From: Sphingobium sp. OAS761
Lineage (GTDB): Bacteria; Pseudomonadota; Alphaproteobacteria; Sphingomonadales; Sphingomonadaceae
Direction of reading: 5' to 3'
DNA length: 64,000 bases
Assembly: GCF_024168485.1 (NCBI RefSeq)
Contig: NZ_JALJVY010000001.1
Coordinates: forward strand, 124,001 to 188,000
Each line of letters begins with the position of its first letter. The stretch's first letter is position 1. The position numbers were made by a program, and so were the translations under genes. Positions 27,324 through 35,746 of this stretch are shown here, piece by piece. Below the pieces are notes generated by a model. It worked only from the letters and a program-made list of their open reading frames with translations. It was not told where the DNA came from and did no database searches.

Positions 27324-28325
27324 GTGACCACAGACGGCACCATCTCCATCCGGATCAATGGCGAACATCGCCGCGTGCGGCAGGGGATCACCCTGGCCGA
27401 ACTGGCGAGCGAACTGGGCTTCGTGCCCGAAAAGGTGGCGGTGGAGCGCAATCTGGAAGTAGTGCCGCGTTCGACGCTGGCGCAGGTATGTGTCGAGGAC
27501 GGGGACGAACTGGAAATCGTGCATTTCGTGGGCGGCGGCGCGGTGTCGCCGGTGGGCGACGACTGCTGGACGGTCGCGGGCAGGACGTTCCGGTCGCGGC
27601 TGATCGTCGGCACCGGCAAATACAAGAATTTCGAACAGAATGCCGCGGCGCTGGCAGCGTCGGGAGCCGAAATCGTCACTGTGGCCGTGCGCCGCGTCAA
27701 TGTGTCGGATCCCAAGGCGCCCATGCTGACCGATTATATCGATCCCGGGAAAGTCACCTATCTGCCCAATACGGCGGGCTGCTTCACCGGCGAGGAAGCG
27801 ATCCGCACCCTGCGCCTGGCGCGCGAGGCGGGCGGCTGGGACCTTGTAAAGCTGGAGGTTCTGGGGGAGGCGCGCACGCTTTATCCCGACATGGTCGAGA
27901 CGCTGCGCGCGACCGAGATCCTCGCAAAGGAAGGGTTCAAGCCCATGGTCTATTGCGTCGACGATCCGATCGCGGCCAAGCGGCTGGAGGATGCGGGCGC
28001 GGTCGCCATCATGCCGCTGGGCGCGCCGATCGGATCGGGCCTGGGTATCCAGAACCGGGTGACGATCCGCCTGATCGTGGAGGGAACGCGGCTGCCCGTG
28101 CTGGTCGACGCTGGCGTGGGCACGGCGTCGGAAGCGGCGGAGGCGATGGAACTGGGCTGCACCGGCGTCCTGATGAACACCGCCATCGCCGAAGCGAAGG
28201 ACCCGGTGCTGATGGCCGCCGCGATGAAAGCGGGCGTGGAGGCCGGTCGCATGGCCTATCGGGCCGGTCGCATGGGCAAGCGACTCTATGCCGATCCGTC
28301 GAGCCCGCTCGCCGGACTGATTTAG
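27324..28325 (+). CDS. thiSG: fused ThiS sulfur carrier and ThiG thiazole synthase
   Basis: Residues 1-72 form a ThiS ubiquitin-like domain ([21 protein letters not shown], then EIVHFVGGG) and residues 78-333 form ThiG. ThiG builds the thiazole of thiamine; its Schiff-base lysine is in VKLEVLGEA (Lys176), and IGSGLGIQN and [11 protein letters not shown] are family marks. ThiS normally ends in a free Gly-Gly that becomes a thiocarboxylate; here the glycines (70-72) are internal. GTG at 27324 is chosen because AAGGA precedes it. I saw no TPP riboswitch upstream. Confidence 0.93.
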   Translation: MTTDGTISIRINGEHRRVRQGITLAELASELGFVPEKVAVERNLEVVPRSTLAQVCVEDGDELEIVHFVGGGAVSPVGDDCWTVAGRTFRSRLIVGTGKYKNFEQNAAALAASGAEIVTVAVRRVNVSDPKAPMLTDYIDPGKVTYLPNTAGCFTGEEAIRTLRLAREAGGWDLVKLEVLGEARTLYPDMVETLRATEILAKEGFKPMVYCVDDPIAAKRLEDAGAVAIMPLGAPIGSGLGIQNRVTIRLIVEGTRLPVLVDAGVGTASEAAEAMELGCTGVLMNTAIAEAKDPVLMAAAMKAGVEAGRMAYRAGRMGKRLYADPSSPLAGLI

Positions 28326-28421
28326 CAGGGCGTAATTATCGCGCTGTTCGCCATCGCAGCAAATTGACCGACCCCTTGTCCGTGCCTATGGCTGTTGCCA
28401 AGACGGACGAGGAGACAGGCG

Positions 28422-29132
28422 ATGGTGAACAAGCTCTACCCCGATGCTGCGACTGCGCTGGACGGGTTGCTCTTCGACGGTATGCATCTGTGCGCGGGCG
28501 GGTTCGGCCTGTGCGGTATCCCCGAACGCCTGATCGACGCGATCCGCGAGTCCGGGGTCAAGGATCTGACCATCGCCTCCAACAATGCCGGCATCGACGG
28601 CGAGGGTCTGGGCAAACTGCTTCGGACACGACAGGTCAGGAAGATGATCTCCTCCTATGTCGGCGAGAACAAGGAATTCGAGCGGCAATATCTGGCTGGC
28701 GAGCTGGAGGTCGAATTCTGTCCGCAGGGGACGCTGGCCGAACGCTGCCGCGCTGGCGGCGCGGGCATTCCCGGCTTCTACACCAAGACGGGGGTGGGCA
28801 CCCAGGTCGCCGAGGGCAAGGAGGTCAAGACCTTCGACGGCGAGGATTATATATTGGAGCGCGGCATCTTCGCCGATGTCGCGATCATCAAGGGGTGGAA
28901 GGCCGACGAGAGCGGCAACCTGATCTTTCGCAAGACTGCCCGCAACTTCAACCAGCCGATGGCGACCGCCGCCAAGGTCTGCATCGCCGAAGTCGAGGAA
29001 GTGGTGCCGACCGGCAGCCTTGATCCGGACTGCATTCACCTGCCCGGCATCTATGTGAAGCGCATGATCATCGGCGCGCCCTATGACAAGAAGATCGAAT
29101 TCCGCACGGTGAGGCAGCGGGAGGCAGTCTGA
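28422..29132 (+). CDS. scoA: 3-oxoacid CoA-transferase subunit A
   Basis: The 236-residue product starts MVNKLYPDAATALDGLL and has the alpha-subunit marks HLCAGGFGLCGIPE and GEFERQYLAG-type VGENKEFERQYL, then ECPQGTLAER-like EFCPQGTLAERCRAGGAG. Together with subunit B it moves CoA between succinyl-CoA (or acetyl-CoA) and acetoacetate-like acids. An acid phosphatase gene lies between it and subunit B and overlaps its stop codon by 1 base. Confidence 0.94.
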   Translation: MVNKLYPDAATALDGLLFDGMHLCAGGFGLCGIPERLIDAIRESGVKDLTIASNNAGIDGEGLGKLLRTRQVRKMISSYVGENKEFERQYLAGELEVEFCPQGTLAERCRAGGAGIPGFYTKTGVGTQVAEGKEVKTFDGEDYILERGIFADVAIIKGWKADESGNLIFRKTARNFNQPMATAAKVCIAEVEEVVPTGSLDPDCIHLPGIYVKRMIIGAPYDKKIEFRTVRQREAV

Positions 29133-30007
29133 TGCCGTCGGCGAAGCGTGCCGCGCTGCTATGGGTGCTGGCATTGCTCGGCGCCTGTGCCCCCGCGCCG
29201 CCCGCGCTCGTTTCCGCGCCGCCGCCTGCCGCTCCTCCGGCCGGGATGCAATATCTCTATGGATCGGGCGAGGGCGCCGCGCTTTCGGCGCAGGCATGGA
29301 ACGCGTTGCTCGCCTATGTATCCGCAAAGGTGAAGGCGCGGCCGGCGGACAGCGTGGTCCTGGCGGAGGGCGCAGCGCTCGAAGCCCCGCATTTCGTGCC
29401 CTGCGGCGAAAAGCCGTTCGCCGCCATTTTCGATGTCGACGAAACGGTCATGCTCAACCTGGGCTTCGAATATCATGATGCCACCACCGGCAAGGGCTAT
29501 GATGCCGCCGACTGGGACGCGTGGGAGCGGACGGGGGAGGGAGCTGTCGTGCCGGTGCCGGGCGCGGATGGCGGCATCGCCGCGCTGCGCAAGATGGGCG
29601 TTACTGTCGTGTTCAACACCAACCGGTCGACTGCCAATGCCGATGCCACGGCACGGGCGATAGCTGCGGCCGGGCTGGGCGCGGCAGTGCATGGCCAGAC
29701 CCTGTTCCTGAATGGCGACGATGCCATGGGGAGCCACAAGGATGGTCGCCGCGCGACCATCGCGTCCCGCTATTGCGTGATCGCCATGGGCGGCGACCAG
29801 CTCGGGGATTTTTCGGACCTGTTCAATGCCGGGCAGGCCGTGCCGGCCCGCCGCGCCGCAACGATGCGACCGGCAGTCGCGGCGATGTGGGGCAAGGGCT
29901 GGTTCATCCTGCCGAACCCTGTTTATGGAAGCGGCCTGAAGGGCGGCTTCGACGATGTGTTTCCGATGGACAAAAGGTGGGCGCCGCCTGCCGATGGGGA
30001 GAAGTGA
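29132..30007 (+). CDS. HAD-type acid phosphatase lipoprotein (class B/C acid phosphatase family)
   Basis: The 291-residue product has a lipoprotein signal (LGAC, Cys19), a proline-rich spacer, and a HAD phosphatase core. The nucleophile motif is [10 protein letters not shown] (Asp101 and Asp103); motif II is VVFNTNRS and a lysine follows in GSHKDGRR, with [13 protein letters not shown] as motif IV. Related enzymes are surface or periplasmic phosphomonoesterases. The ATG overlaps the scoA stop (TGATG), and scoB starts 2 bases after its own stop. A role in CoA-ester metabolism is not evident; the placement may be chance. Confidence 0.88.
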   Translation: MPSAKRAALLWVLALLGACAPAPPALVSAPPPAAPPAGMQYLYGSGEGAALSAQAWNALLAYVSAKVKARPADSVVLAEGAALEAPHFVPCGEKPFAAIFDVDETVMLNLGFEYHDATTGKGYDAADWDAWERTGEGAVVPVPGADGGIAALRKMGVTVVFNTNRSTANADATARAIAAAGLGAAVHGQTLFLNGDDAMGSHKDGRRATIASRYCVIAMGGDQLGDFSDLFNAGQAVPARRAATMRPAVAAMWGKGWFILPNPVYGSGLKGGFDDVFPMDKRWAPPADGEK

Positions 30008-30009
30008 AC

Positions 30010-30645
30010 ATGCCCTGGACTCGTGACGAGATGGCCGCGCAAGCGGCGAAGGAATTGCAGGACGGTTTCTACGTGAACCTGGGCATCGGCATCCCGACGC
30101 TGGTGGCGAACCATATTCCCGACGGCGTGGAAGTGACGCTTCAGTCGGAAAACGGCATGCTGGGGATCGGTCCCTTCCCCTATGAGGGGGAAGAGGATGC
30201 GGACCTGATCAACGCGGGCAAGCAGACGATCAGCGAACAGCCTAACACGGTCTATTTTTCCAGCGCTGACAGCTTCGCGATGATCCGCGGCGGGCACATC
30301 GACCTTACCGTGCTGGGTGCGATGGAAATCGCGGAAAATGGCGACATCGCCAACTGGATGATCCCCGGCAAGATGATCAAGGGCATGGGCGGCGCAATGG
30401 ACCTGGTTGCGGGCGTCAAGAAGATCATCGTCGTCATGGAGCACACGTCCAAGAACGGCGACCCCAAGTTCATTCCGGCCTGCACCCTGCCGCTGACCGG
30501 GAAAAATGTCGTGGACATGATCATCACCGACCTGGCCGTGTTCCAGCGGCCTGATCATGACAGCCCGTTCAAGCTGATCCAACTGGCGCCGGGCGTGACG
30601 GCGGAGGAAGTGGCTGCTAAGACGACCGCCCATTATATCAGCTAA
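30010..30645 (+). CDS. scoB: 3-oxoacid CoA-transferase subunit B
   Basis: The 211-residue beta subunit carries the catalytic glutamate in [11 protein letters not shown], preceded by [19 protein letters not shown], and family phrases [29 protein letters not shown] and [14 protein letters not shown]. It pairs with subunit A encoded 0.9 kb upstream. The start is 2 bases after the phosphatase stop, so all three genes are probably one transcript. Confidence 0.95.
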   Translation: MPWTRDEMAAQAAKELQDGFYVNLGIGIPTLVANHIPDGVEVTLQSENGMLGIGPFPYEGEEDADLINAGKQTISEQPNTVYFSSADSFAMIRGGHIDLTVLGAMEIAENGDIANWMIPGKMIKGMGGAMDLVAGVKKIIVVMEHTSKNGDPKFIPACTLPLTGKNVVDMIITDLAVFQRPDHDSPFKLIQLAPGVTAEEVAAKTTAHYIS

Positions 30646-30655
30646 GGGCGGTTCC

Positions 30656-31096
30656 ATGAGCCTGGACGGCACTTATGACGAGGGCAATGTCTTCGCCCTC
30701 ATCATAGCGGGGAAAATCCCGTGCACCCGATTGTACGAGGACGACGATACGCTCGCCTTTCTGGACATCATGCCGCAGACGCGCGGTCACGCGCTCGTCA
30801 TTTCCAAATGGTCTAAGGCGCGAAACCTGCTGGAAATGGAGGATGAGGCGATTGCGCAGGTGATGGCGTGCGCCAGGAAGGTGGCGGTCGCGATTCGCAA
30901 GGCGCTGGACCCCGACGGCATCCAGATCGCGCAATTCAACGGGGCGCCGGCCGGGCAGACCATTTTCCACACCCACGTCCACATCCTGCCGCGCTGGGAG
31001 GGCGATCCCAAGGGCTTTGCCACGCACGGGCAGGGCGAGGCAGCGGACAAGGCGGTGCTCGAAGCGCTGGCCGAAGAGATTCGTGCCGCTTTCTGA
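30656..31096 (+). CDS. HIT family nucleotide-binding protein
   Basis: The 146-residue product has the histidine triad HTHVHILPRW near residue 102 and the family N-terminus NVFALIIAGKIPCTRLYEDDDTLAFLDI. HIT proteins hydrolyse nucleoside phosphoramidates or dinucleotides (HinT/Fhit branch). It starts 10 bp after scoB, suggesting co-transcription. Confidence 0.92.
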   Translation: MSLDGTYDEGNVFALIIAGKIPCTRLYEDDDTLAFLDIMPQTRGHALVISKWSKARNLLEMEDEAIAQVMACARKVAVAIRKALDPDGIQIAQFNGAPAGQTIFHTHVHILPRWEGDPKGFATHGQGEAADKAVLEALAEEIRAAF

Positions 31097-31123
31097 TGTC
31101 CGTTTCGCTACCCCGCTGCTGAC

Positions 31124-32419
31124 ATGGTTCTGCGTCCCTTCACCGCACCTGGCGCCCGGCTGGCGCTGAAATCGAAGCGTGCCGGCGCGCTGCATCACGG
31201 CGCGCGGGGCGAAAGCGAAGTCATACTGGACCTCTCCCGCCTGCTGTCCCGGTCCTTTCATGCCGCGCCGACCGGGATAGACCGGGTCGAATATGTCTAT
31301 GCCCGGGAATTGCTGGACCGGATACCCGACCGGCTGGCTTTCGCGGCCGTCCACCCGGCGGGCGGCTATTATGGCCGCTTGTCCAATCACGCGGTCCGCC
31401 AGTTTCTGGCCTTCACGGCGGCGAAATGGCGCAATGCCGGCCTTTCGGACGCAAGCGAAGGCAAGGCTGCGACCATCCGCCACATGTTCGCCACCCGTCC
31501 CCGCCCGGTGCCGCGCGCGAACGGATCGCGCATCTACCTTCAGGTGTCGCCGCATCATCTGGACGACCAGTCGAAAGTGGGGGCGATCCTGCGCGCGGAG
31601 GGCGCGAAATTCGTTACGCTGGTGCACGACGTCATTCCGCTGAGCCATCCCGAATTCGCGCGTCCCCAGGGTGCGGCGGAGCATCTGCGCCGGGTCCGCA
31701 CGATCGACCGCTATGCAACCGGGATCATCGGCAACAGCCAGGCAACGGTCGACGCTCTGGCGCCGCACATGAAGCGGGGTCTGGACGGACGGATCATTCG
31801 CGTGGCCCATTTCGGTGCGGACGCGCCCGACATATTCGGCGCGAGCGATGAAGGGGTGCCCGACCGACCGTATTTCGTCTATATTTCCACCATCGAGCCG
31901 CGAAAAAACCATCTGCTGCTTCTCAACGTCTGGCGGCGGCTTGTTGAAACGCTCGGCGACGCAGCGCCGGTCCTGGTGCTGATCGGTCGGCGCGGCTGGG
32001 AAAACGAGAATGTCATCGACCTGCTGGAGCGCGGCGAGGCGTTGCGCGGCCATGTGATCGAAGCGGGCGAAGTGTCCGACAATCGGATGCAGTCCCTGGT
32101 CGCGCGGGCACGGGCGATGCTGATGCCGTCCTTTGCCGAGGGGTTCGGCATGCCGGTCGTCGAAGCGCTGTCTGCGGGCGTGCCGGTCATTTGCAGCGAC
32201 ATCCTGGCTCACCGCGAAGTAGGAGGGGAGGCGCCGGATTATATCGATCCGCTGGATGGACTGGGATGGATGCGCGCCATCGGCGCCTACGCGCGCGACG
32301 GATCGCCCGAACGGGCAGCCCAGCAGCGCCGCATTGCGGCATGGCGACCGCCCACATGGCGCGACTATTTTGATATTGTGACGGATCTGATTGAAGAAGT
32401 AACAGCTTCTGTTCCTTGA
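31124..32419 (+). CDS. GT4-family glycosyltransferase
   Basis: The 431-residue product has the GT-B layout. Family phrases: LDLSRLLSRSFHAAPTGIDRVE near the start, TLVHDVIPLSHPEF, NSQATVDAL, the nucleotide-sugar part VYISTIEPRKNHLLLL, and the C-terminal EGFGMPVVEALSAGVPVICSD with the EX7E motif. The enzyme would add a sugar to a surface polysaccharide or glycolipid. It is the first gene of the polysaccharide region. The sugar donor cannot be read from sequence. Confidence 0.9.
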   Translation: MVLRPFTAPGARLALKSKRAGALHHGARGESEVILDLSRLLSRSFHAAPTGIDRVEYVYARELLDRIPDRLAFAAVHPAGGYYGRLSNHAVRQFLAFTAAKWRNAGLSDASEGKAATIRHMFATRPRPVPRANGSRIYLQVSPHHLDDQSKVGAILRAEGAKFVTLVHDVIPLSHPEFARPQGAAEHLRRVRTIDRYATGIIGNSQATVDALAPHMKRGLDGRIIRVAHFGADAPDIFGASDEGVPDRPYFVYISTIEPRKNHLLLLNVWRRLVETLGDAAPVLVLIGRRGWENENVIDLLERGEALRGHVIEAGEVSDNRMQSLVARARAMLMPSFAEGFGMPVVEALSAGVPVICSDILAHREVGGEAPDYIDPLDGLGWMRAIGAYARDGSPERAAQQRRIAAWRPPTWRDYFDIVTDLIEEVTASVP

Positions 32420-32547
32420 TTTTCAGTGCGCGCCTGCCCAAGGATAGCGCGAAGCCAGGGAACGGACGATGTGGTTGACCACGGACATTGATGCTGTCGG
32501 GTACGTGACCTTGGCCCGCACGTGCAGGTAGCGGCGGTTCTCGCATC

Positions 32548-34185
32548 ATGCCCCCCACATCTTTCCTGCGATCTCCCCCCTTTCCCGGCATCCCGTCCAC
32601 GGTCGCCGCGATCAGCGACAAGACCGATGCGGTCGACGATGCGACGGCGGTCGACGACGCGATGATCGATGCGCTCGCGCAAGCGCGCGTCGGGGGCTGC
32701 TTCTGGGGAGATAAGCCGCAGGGCCTGCGCATCGTCATCGGCGCCGACATGAGCGTGCCCGCGAGTGCGCTTGCGGGCGTCATGCCCGACGAGATCGGAC
32801 TGATACGGAGCCGCAACGGTCAGGTGCCGCGCATGCCCGGCCGTGCCATTGGAGCCGATTGCGATCCCTGGGCATTGCTGGCGCAGGCGCGTGCGCTGTG
32901 GGCGGCGCCCGGCGATGAACTCGCGCTGGTTGCGGGCGTGTTGGGTGTCCCGGTTTTTACGTCCCATGGCAGGAAGGTCGATCCCGCGCAGTTGCGCCTC
33001 ACGCTGCGCAAAGAACTGGCCGCGGCGCGTTACCGCAATCCGTTCACCGGAGCGCCCGCCGACACCCGGTCGACGATAACCCAGCTCGCCGACTGGCGGC
33101 GCCATCTGGATGGCAACCGGGACATCGCGGCGGCGAGCGGCATGGCGTTCTGGAAGCGGGAGGCGATCCGACATTTCCTGTGGGACGGACGGCGCGCTCC
33201 GCCCTTCCTGCCGGCGGCGCGGGGCCTGCGCCGGGCGCGGCAGACCGGACAGGCGCTGGCGATCTGGCCGTCGCGGGTGCCGGCCGACACGGTGCAGGAG
33301 GCATCCGCGGCGGGCGTGCCGATCGCGCGCGTGGAGGATGGGTTCCTTCGGTCGCGCGGGCTTGGCGCCGCGCTGCATCCGCCCGGGTCGGTCGTCGTCG
33401 ACCGGCGGGGTATCTATTACAATGCCCGGGTTGAGAGCGATCTGGAAAGATTGCTCGCGACGCATGATTTCCCCGCCCTGCTGGTGGATCGCGCGCGGGC
33501 GCTTCGGACCCGCATCTGCATGTCGGGCGTCACCAAATATGGGGCGGGGGTGGGGCGCGCGATCGACCTGCCAGCCGGCAGGCGCACGGTACTTGCCGTG
33601 GGGCAGGTGGATGACGACATGTCAGTGCGGCTGGGCGGCGCGGGCGTCGACGGGAACCTGGATTTCCTGGCACGGGTGCGCCGCGCCGAACCAGACGCCT
33701 TCATAATCTACCGGCCGCATCCCGACGTGCAGGCGGGGCACCGCAAGGGGCATTTGGCGGAATCGGCGGTTCTGGCCCACGCCGACGCTATCGACGCCGG
33801 TTCTCCACTGATGCCGCTGGTACAGGCGGTGGACGACGTTCATGTCCTGTCCTCGCTCACCGGTTTCGAGGCACTGATGCGCGGATGCCGGGTCACGGTG
33901 CACGGCATGCCTTTCTATGCCGGATGGGGCCTGACCCGCGATCTTGCACAGCCCAGTGCCAGACGGGGACGGTCGCTGACGCTGGATCAACTTGTCGCCG
34001 CCGCCCTGATTCTCTATCCTCGCTATCTGGATCCGGTGACCCGATTGCCTTGTGGCCCCGAAGTGATGGTGGACCGCCTGGCAGACGGGTCGACGCCGCC
34101 GGTTACATGGCTTATCAGGTTGCGGGCAGCACAGGGGAAGTTACGGCGATTTATGACCTTGTCCGCGGAATATCTTCATGGCTGA
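32548..34185 (+). CDS. KpsC/LipA-like capsule biosynthesis protein (beta-Kdo transferase family)
   Basis: The C-terminal half has the KpsC hallmarks VEDGFLRSRGLG, GIYYNARVESDLE, IYRPHPDVQAGHRKG, VHVLSSLTGFEALMRG and VHGMPFYAGWGLT. KpsC and KpsS build the short beta-Kdo linker on phosphatidylglycerol that starts group 2 capsules. At 545 residues this form is shorter than two-module KpsC (about 670), and the N-terminal 190 residues look divergent, so one transferase module may be reduced. Its stop overlaps the start of the KpsS-like gene by 8 bases. Kdo specificity is inferred from the family. Confidence 0.82.
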   Translation: MPPTSFLRSPPFPGIPSTVAAISDKTDAVDDATAVDDAMIDALAQARVGGCFWGDKPQGLRIVIGADMSVPASALAGVMPDEIGLIRSRNGQVPRMPGRAIGADCDPWALLAQARALWAAPGDELALVAGVLGVPVFTSHGRKVDPAQLRLTLRKELAAARYRNPFTGAPADTRSTITQLADWRRHLDGNRDIAAASGMAFWKREAIRHFLWDGRRAPPFLPAARGLRRARQTGQALAIWPSRVPADTVQEASAAGVPIARVEDGFLRSRGLGAALHPPGSVVVDRRGIYYNARVESDLERLLATHDFPALLVDRARALRTRICMSGVTKYGAGVGRAIDLPAGRRTVLAVGQVDDDMSVRLGGAGVDGNLDFLARVRRAEPDAFIIYRPHPDVQAGHRKGHLAESAVLAHADAIDAGSPLMPLVQAVDDVHVLSSLTGFEALMRGCRVTVHGMPFYAGWGLTRDLAQPSARRGRSLTLDQLVAAALILYPRYLDPVTRLPCGPEVMVDRLADGSTPPVTWLIRLRAAQGKLRRFMTLSAEYLHG

Positions 34186-35458
34186 GGCGTCGGTGAAGAC
34201 CTTCCTGTTCCTGCAAGGGCCGCACGGTCCCTATTTCGCGATGCTGGCGGAGGCGCTGCGCGCGCGCGGACACAGGGCGTTGCGCATCAACATCAACGGC
34301 GGCGACAAGGTCGACTGGCCGGACGACGCGACCGACTATCGCGGGACATTCCGCAACTGGCCCCTGTTCTTCGACGATTTCATCGTCAACCATGGCGTTA
34401 CCGATCTGATCCTGTACGGCGATTGCCGTCCCTACCACGCATCGGCGCACGGCATGGCCCGGCTGCGCGGCCTGCGCGTGCACTGCATGGAGGAAGGCTA
34501 TATCAGACCCGACTTCCTGACGCTTCAGGACGATGGTGTGAACGGCAATTCTACCCTGCCGCTCGATCCGGAATGGTATATTGAACAGGCCGATGGGCTG
34601 CCGGACCATGATGCCGGGCAGCCGCCCGTGCCGTCGACCTTTCAGGCGCGGGCGCGCAACACCATGCGCAACGGGCTGGCAGCGGCGTTCATGCGCCCCT
34701 ATTTTCCCTATTACCGGACGCATCGGCCGCACAGTTTCCTGCTGGAATCGGTCGCCTGGTGCTGGAAGCTCATGGTGCGCAAGGGGGAAGAGCGGCGATC
34801 CCACGCGGTCTGGGACGCGGTGAAGGACCGGCCCTATTTCACCCTGCCTCTCCAGCTCAATTCCGATTACCAGATCCGGGTTCATTCGCCCTTTGGCGAC
34901 ATGCGGGCCGCGTTGCGGTTCGTGCTCAAGAGTTTCGCGCAGCATGCTCCGGACGGCGTCTCGCTGTTGGTGAAGCGTCACCCGCTCGATCCGGGCCTGG
35001 TGGGCTGGGCGCGGTTGACCCGGCGCCTGGCCGATCATTATGGCATCGGCGACAGGGTGTTCTACCTGTCGGACTGGGATATTGCGGAAGTCGTCGGCAA
35101 GTCGCAGGGCGTCGTGACGGTGAACAGCACGGTAGGGACGCTGGCGCTCAACAGCGGCAAGCCGGTGGTCGTTCTGGGCCATGCCGTCTACAAGGTTCCC
35201 GGCGTCGTGCATCAGACCAGCCTGGACGATTTCTGGGGCGCGCCGCGTCAGCCGGACATGGCGCTCTATTCCGCCTTTCGACGCGTGCTGGTGGATCGCT
35301 GCCTGATTCGCGGCGGCCTTTTGAGTGAGGAAGGGCTTGCCATGCTCGTGGCCAACGCGGTTGATCGGCTGGAGCGCGACCCATCGGAGGTCTTGCCTCT
35401 CCCCCGCCCGGTCAAGCGCAAGCGGCGGACCATGGGCGTGATACAAGGCGTGGCCTGA
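34178..35458 (+). CDS. KpsS-like capsule biosynthesis protein
   Basis: The 426-residue product opens with FLFLQGPHGPYFAMLAEALRARGH and continues with LYGDCRPYHASAHGMA, VHCMEEGYIRPDFLTL, SLLVKRHPLDPG and TVNSTVGTLALNSGKPVVVLG, the recognised KpsS pattern. It would work with the KpsC-like protein in making the capsule lipid linker. Translation is coupled to kpsC through the ATGGCTGA overlap. The C-terminal 30 residues are basic. Confidence 0.85.
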   Translation: MAEASVKTFLFLQGPHGPYFAMLAEALRARGHRALRININGGDKVDWPDDATDYRGTFRNWPLFFDDFIVNHGVTDLILYGDCRPYHASAHGMARLRGLRVHCMEEGYIRPDFLTLQDDGVNGNSTLPLDPEWYIEQADGLPDHDAGQPPVPSTFQARARNTMRNGLAAAFMRPYFPYYRTHRPHSFLLESVAWCWKLMVRKGEERRSHAVWDAVKDRPYFTLPLQLNSDYQIRVHSPFGDMRAALRFVLKSFAQHAPDGVSLLVKRHPLDPGLVGWARLTRRLADHYGIGDRVFYLSDWDIAEVVGKSQGVVTVNSTVGTLALNSGKPVVVLGHAVYKVPGVVHQTSLDDFWGAPRQPDMALYSAFRRVLVDRCLIRGGLLSEEGLAMLVANAVDRLERDPSEVLPLPRPVKRKRRTMGVIQGVA

Positions 35459-35537
35459 CGCGGCCGGCGCCGCGCTGCCTTCTTGCGCGAAAAAGCGGAT
35501 AGGTTTCGCAGTCAAACCGACTGTTATCGGGGGAAGT

Positions 35538-35611
35538 TGGATGCCCGATGAGGATTCGAACCTCAATTGACGGAGTCAGAGTCCGTAGTCTTACCTTTAG
35601 ACGATCGGGCA
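35538..35611 (-). tRNA. tRNA-Gln (anticodon CTG)
   Basis: The minus strand folds as a cloverleaf: acceptor TGCCCGA/TCGGGCA, D arm GTCT/AGAC, anticodon arm ACGGA/TCCGT with loop CTCTGAC (anticodon CTG, reading CAG), T arm TGAGG/CCTCA with loop TTCGAAT, discriminator T and an encoded CCA. Total 71 bases plus CCA. It lies between the KpsS-like gene and the large glycosyltransferase gene. The flanks (35459-35537, 35612-35746) show no gene. Confidence 0.96.
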
Positions 35612-35746
35612 TCAAGGCGGGTCGTTCGCTCGCCGGAGACGCGCAGATAACGGCCCTATTTTACCCCGTCAAGGGCTTCCGTCACGCTCTCCGGCCGACT
35701 TGTTAAAATCGTCTGGCCAATCGTCGCGCCGCCGGACCGGCGTGAT

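Noticed and set aside
35538..35611. tRNA-Gln as the attachment site of an integrated element
   Set aside because: No integrase gene or direct repeat of the tRNA end is seen near the polysaccharide genes.
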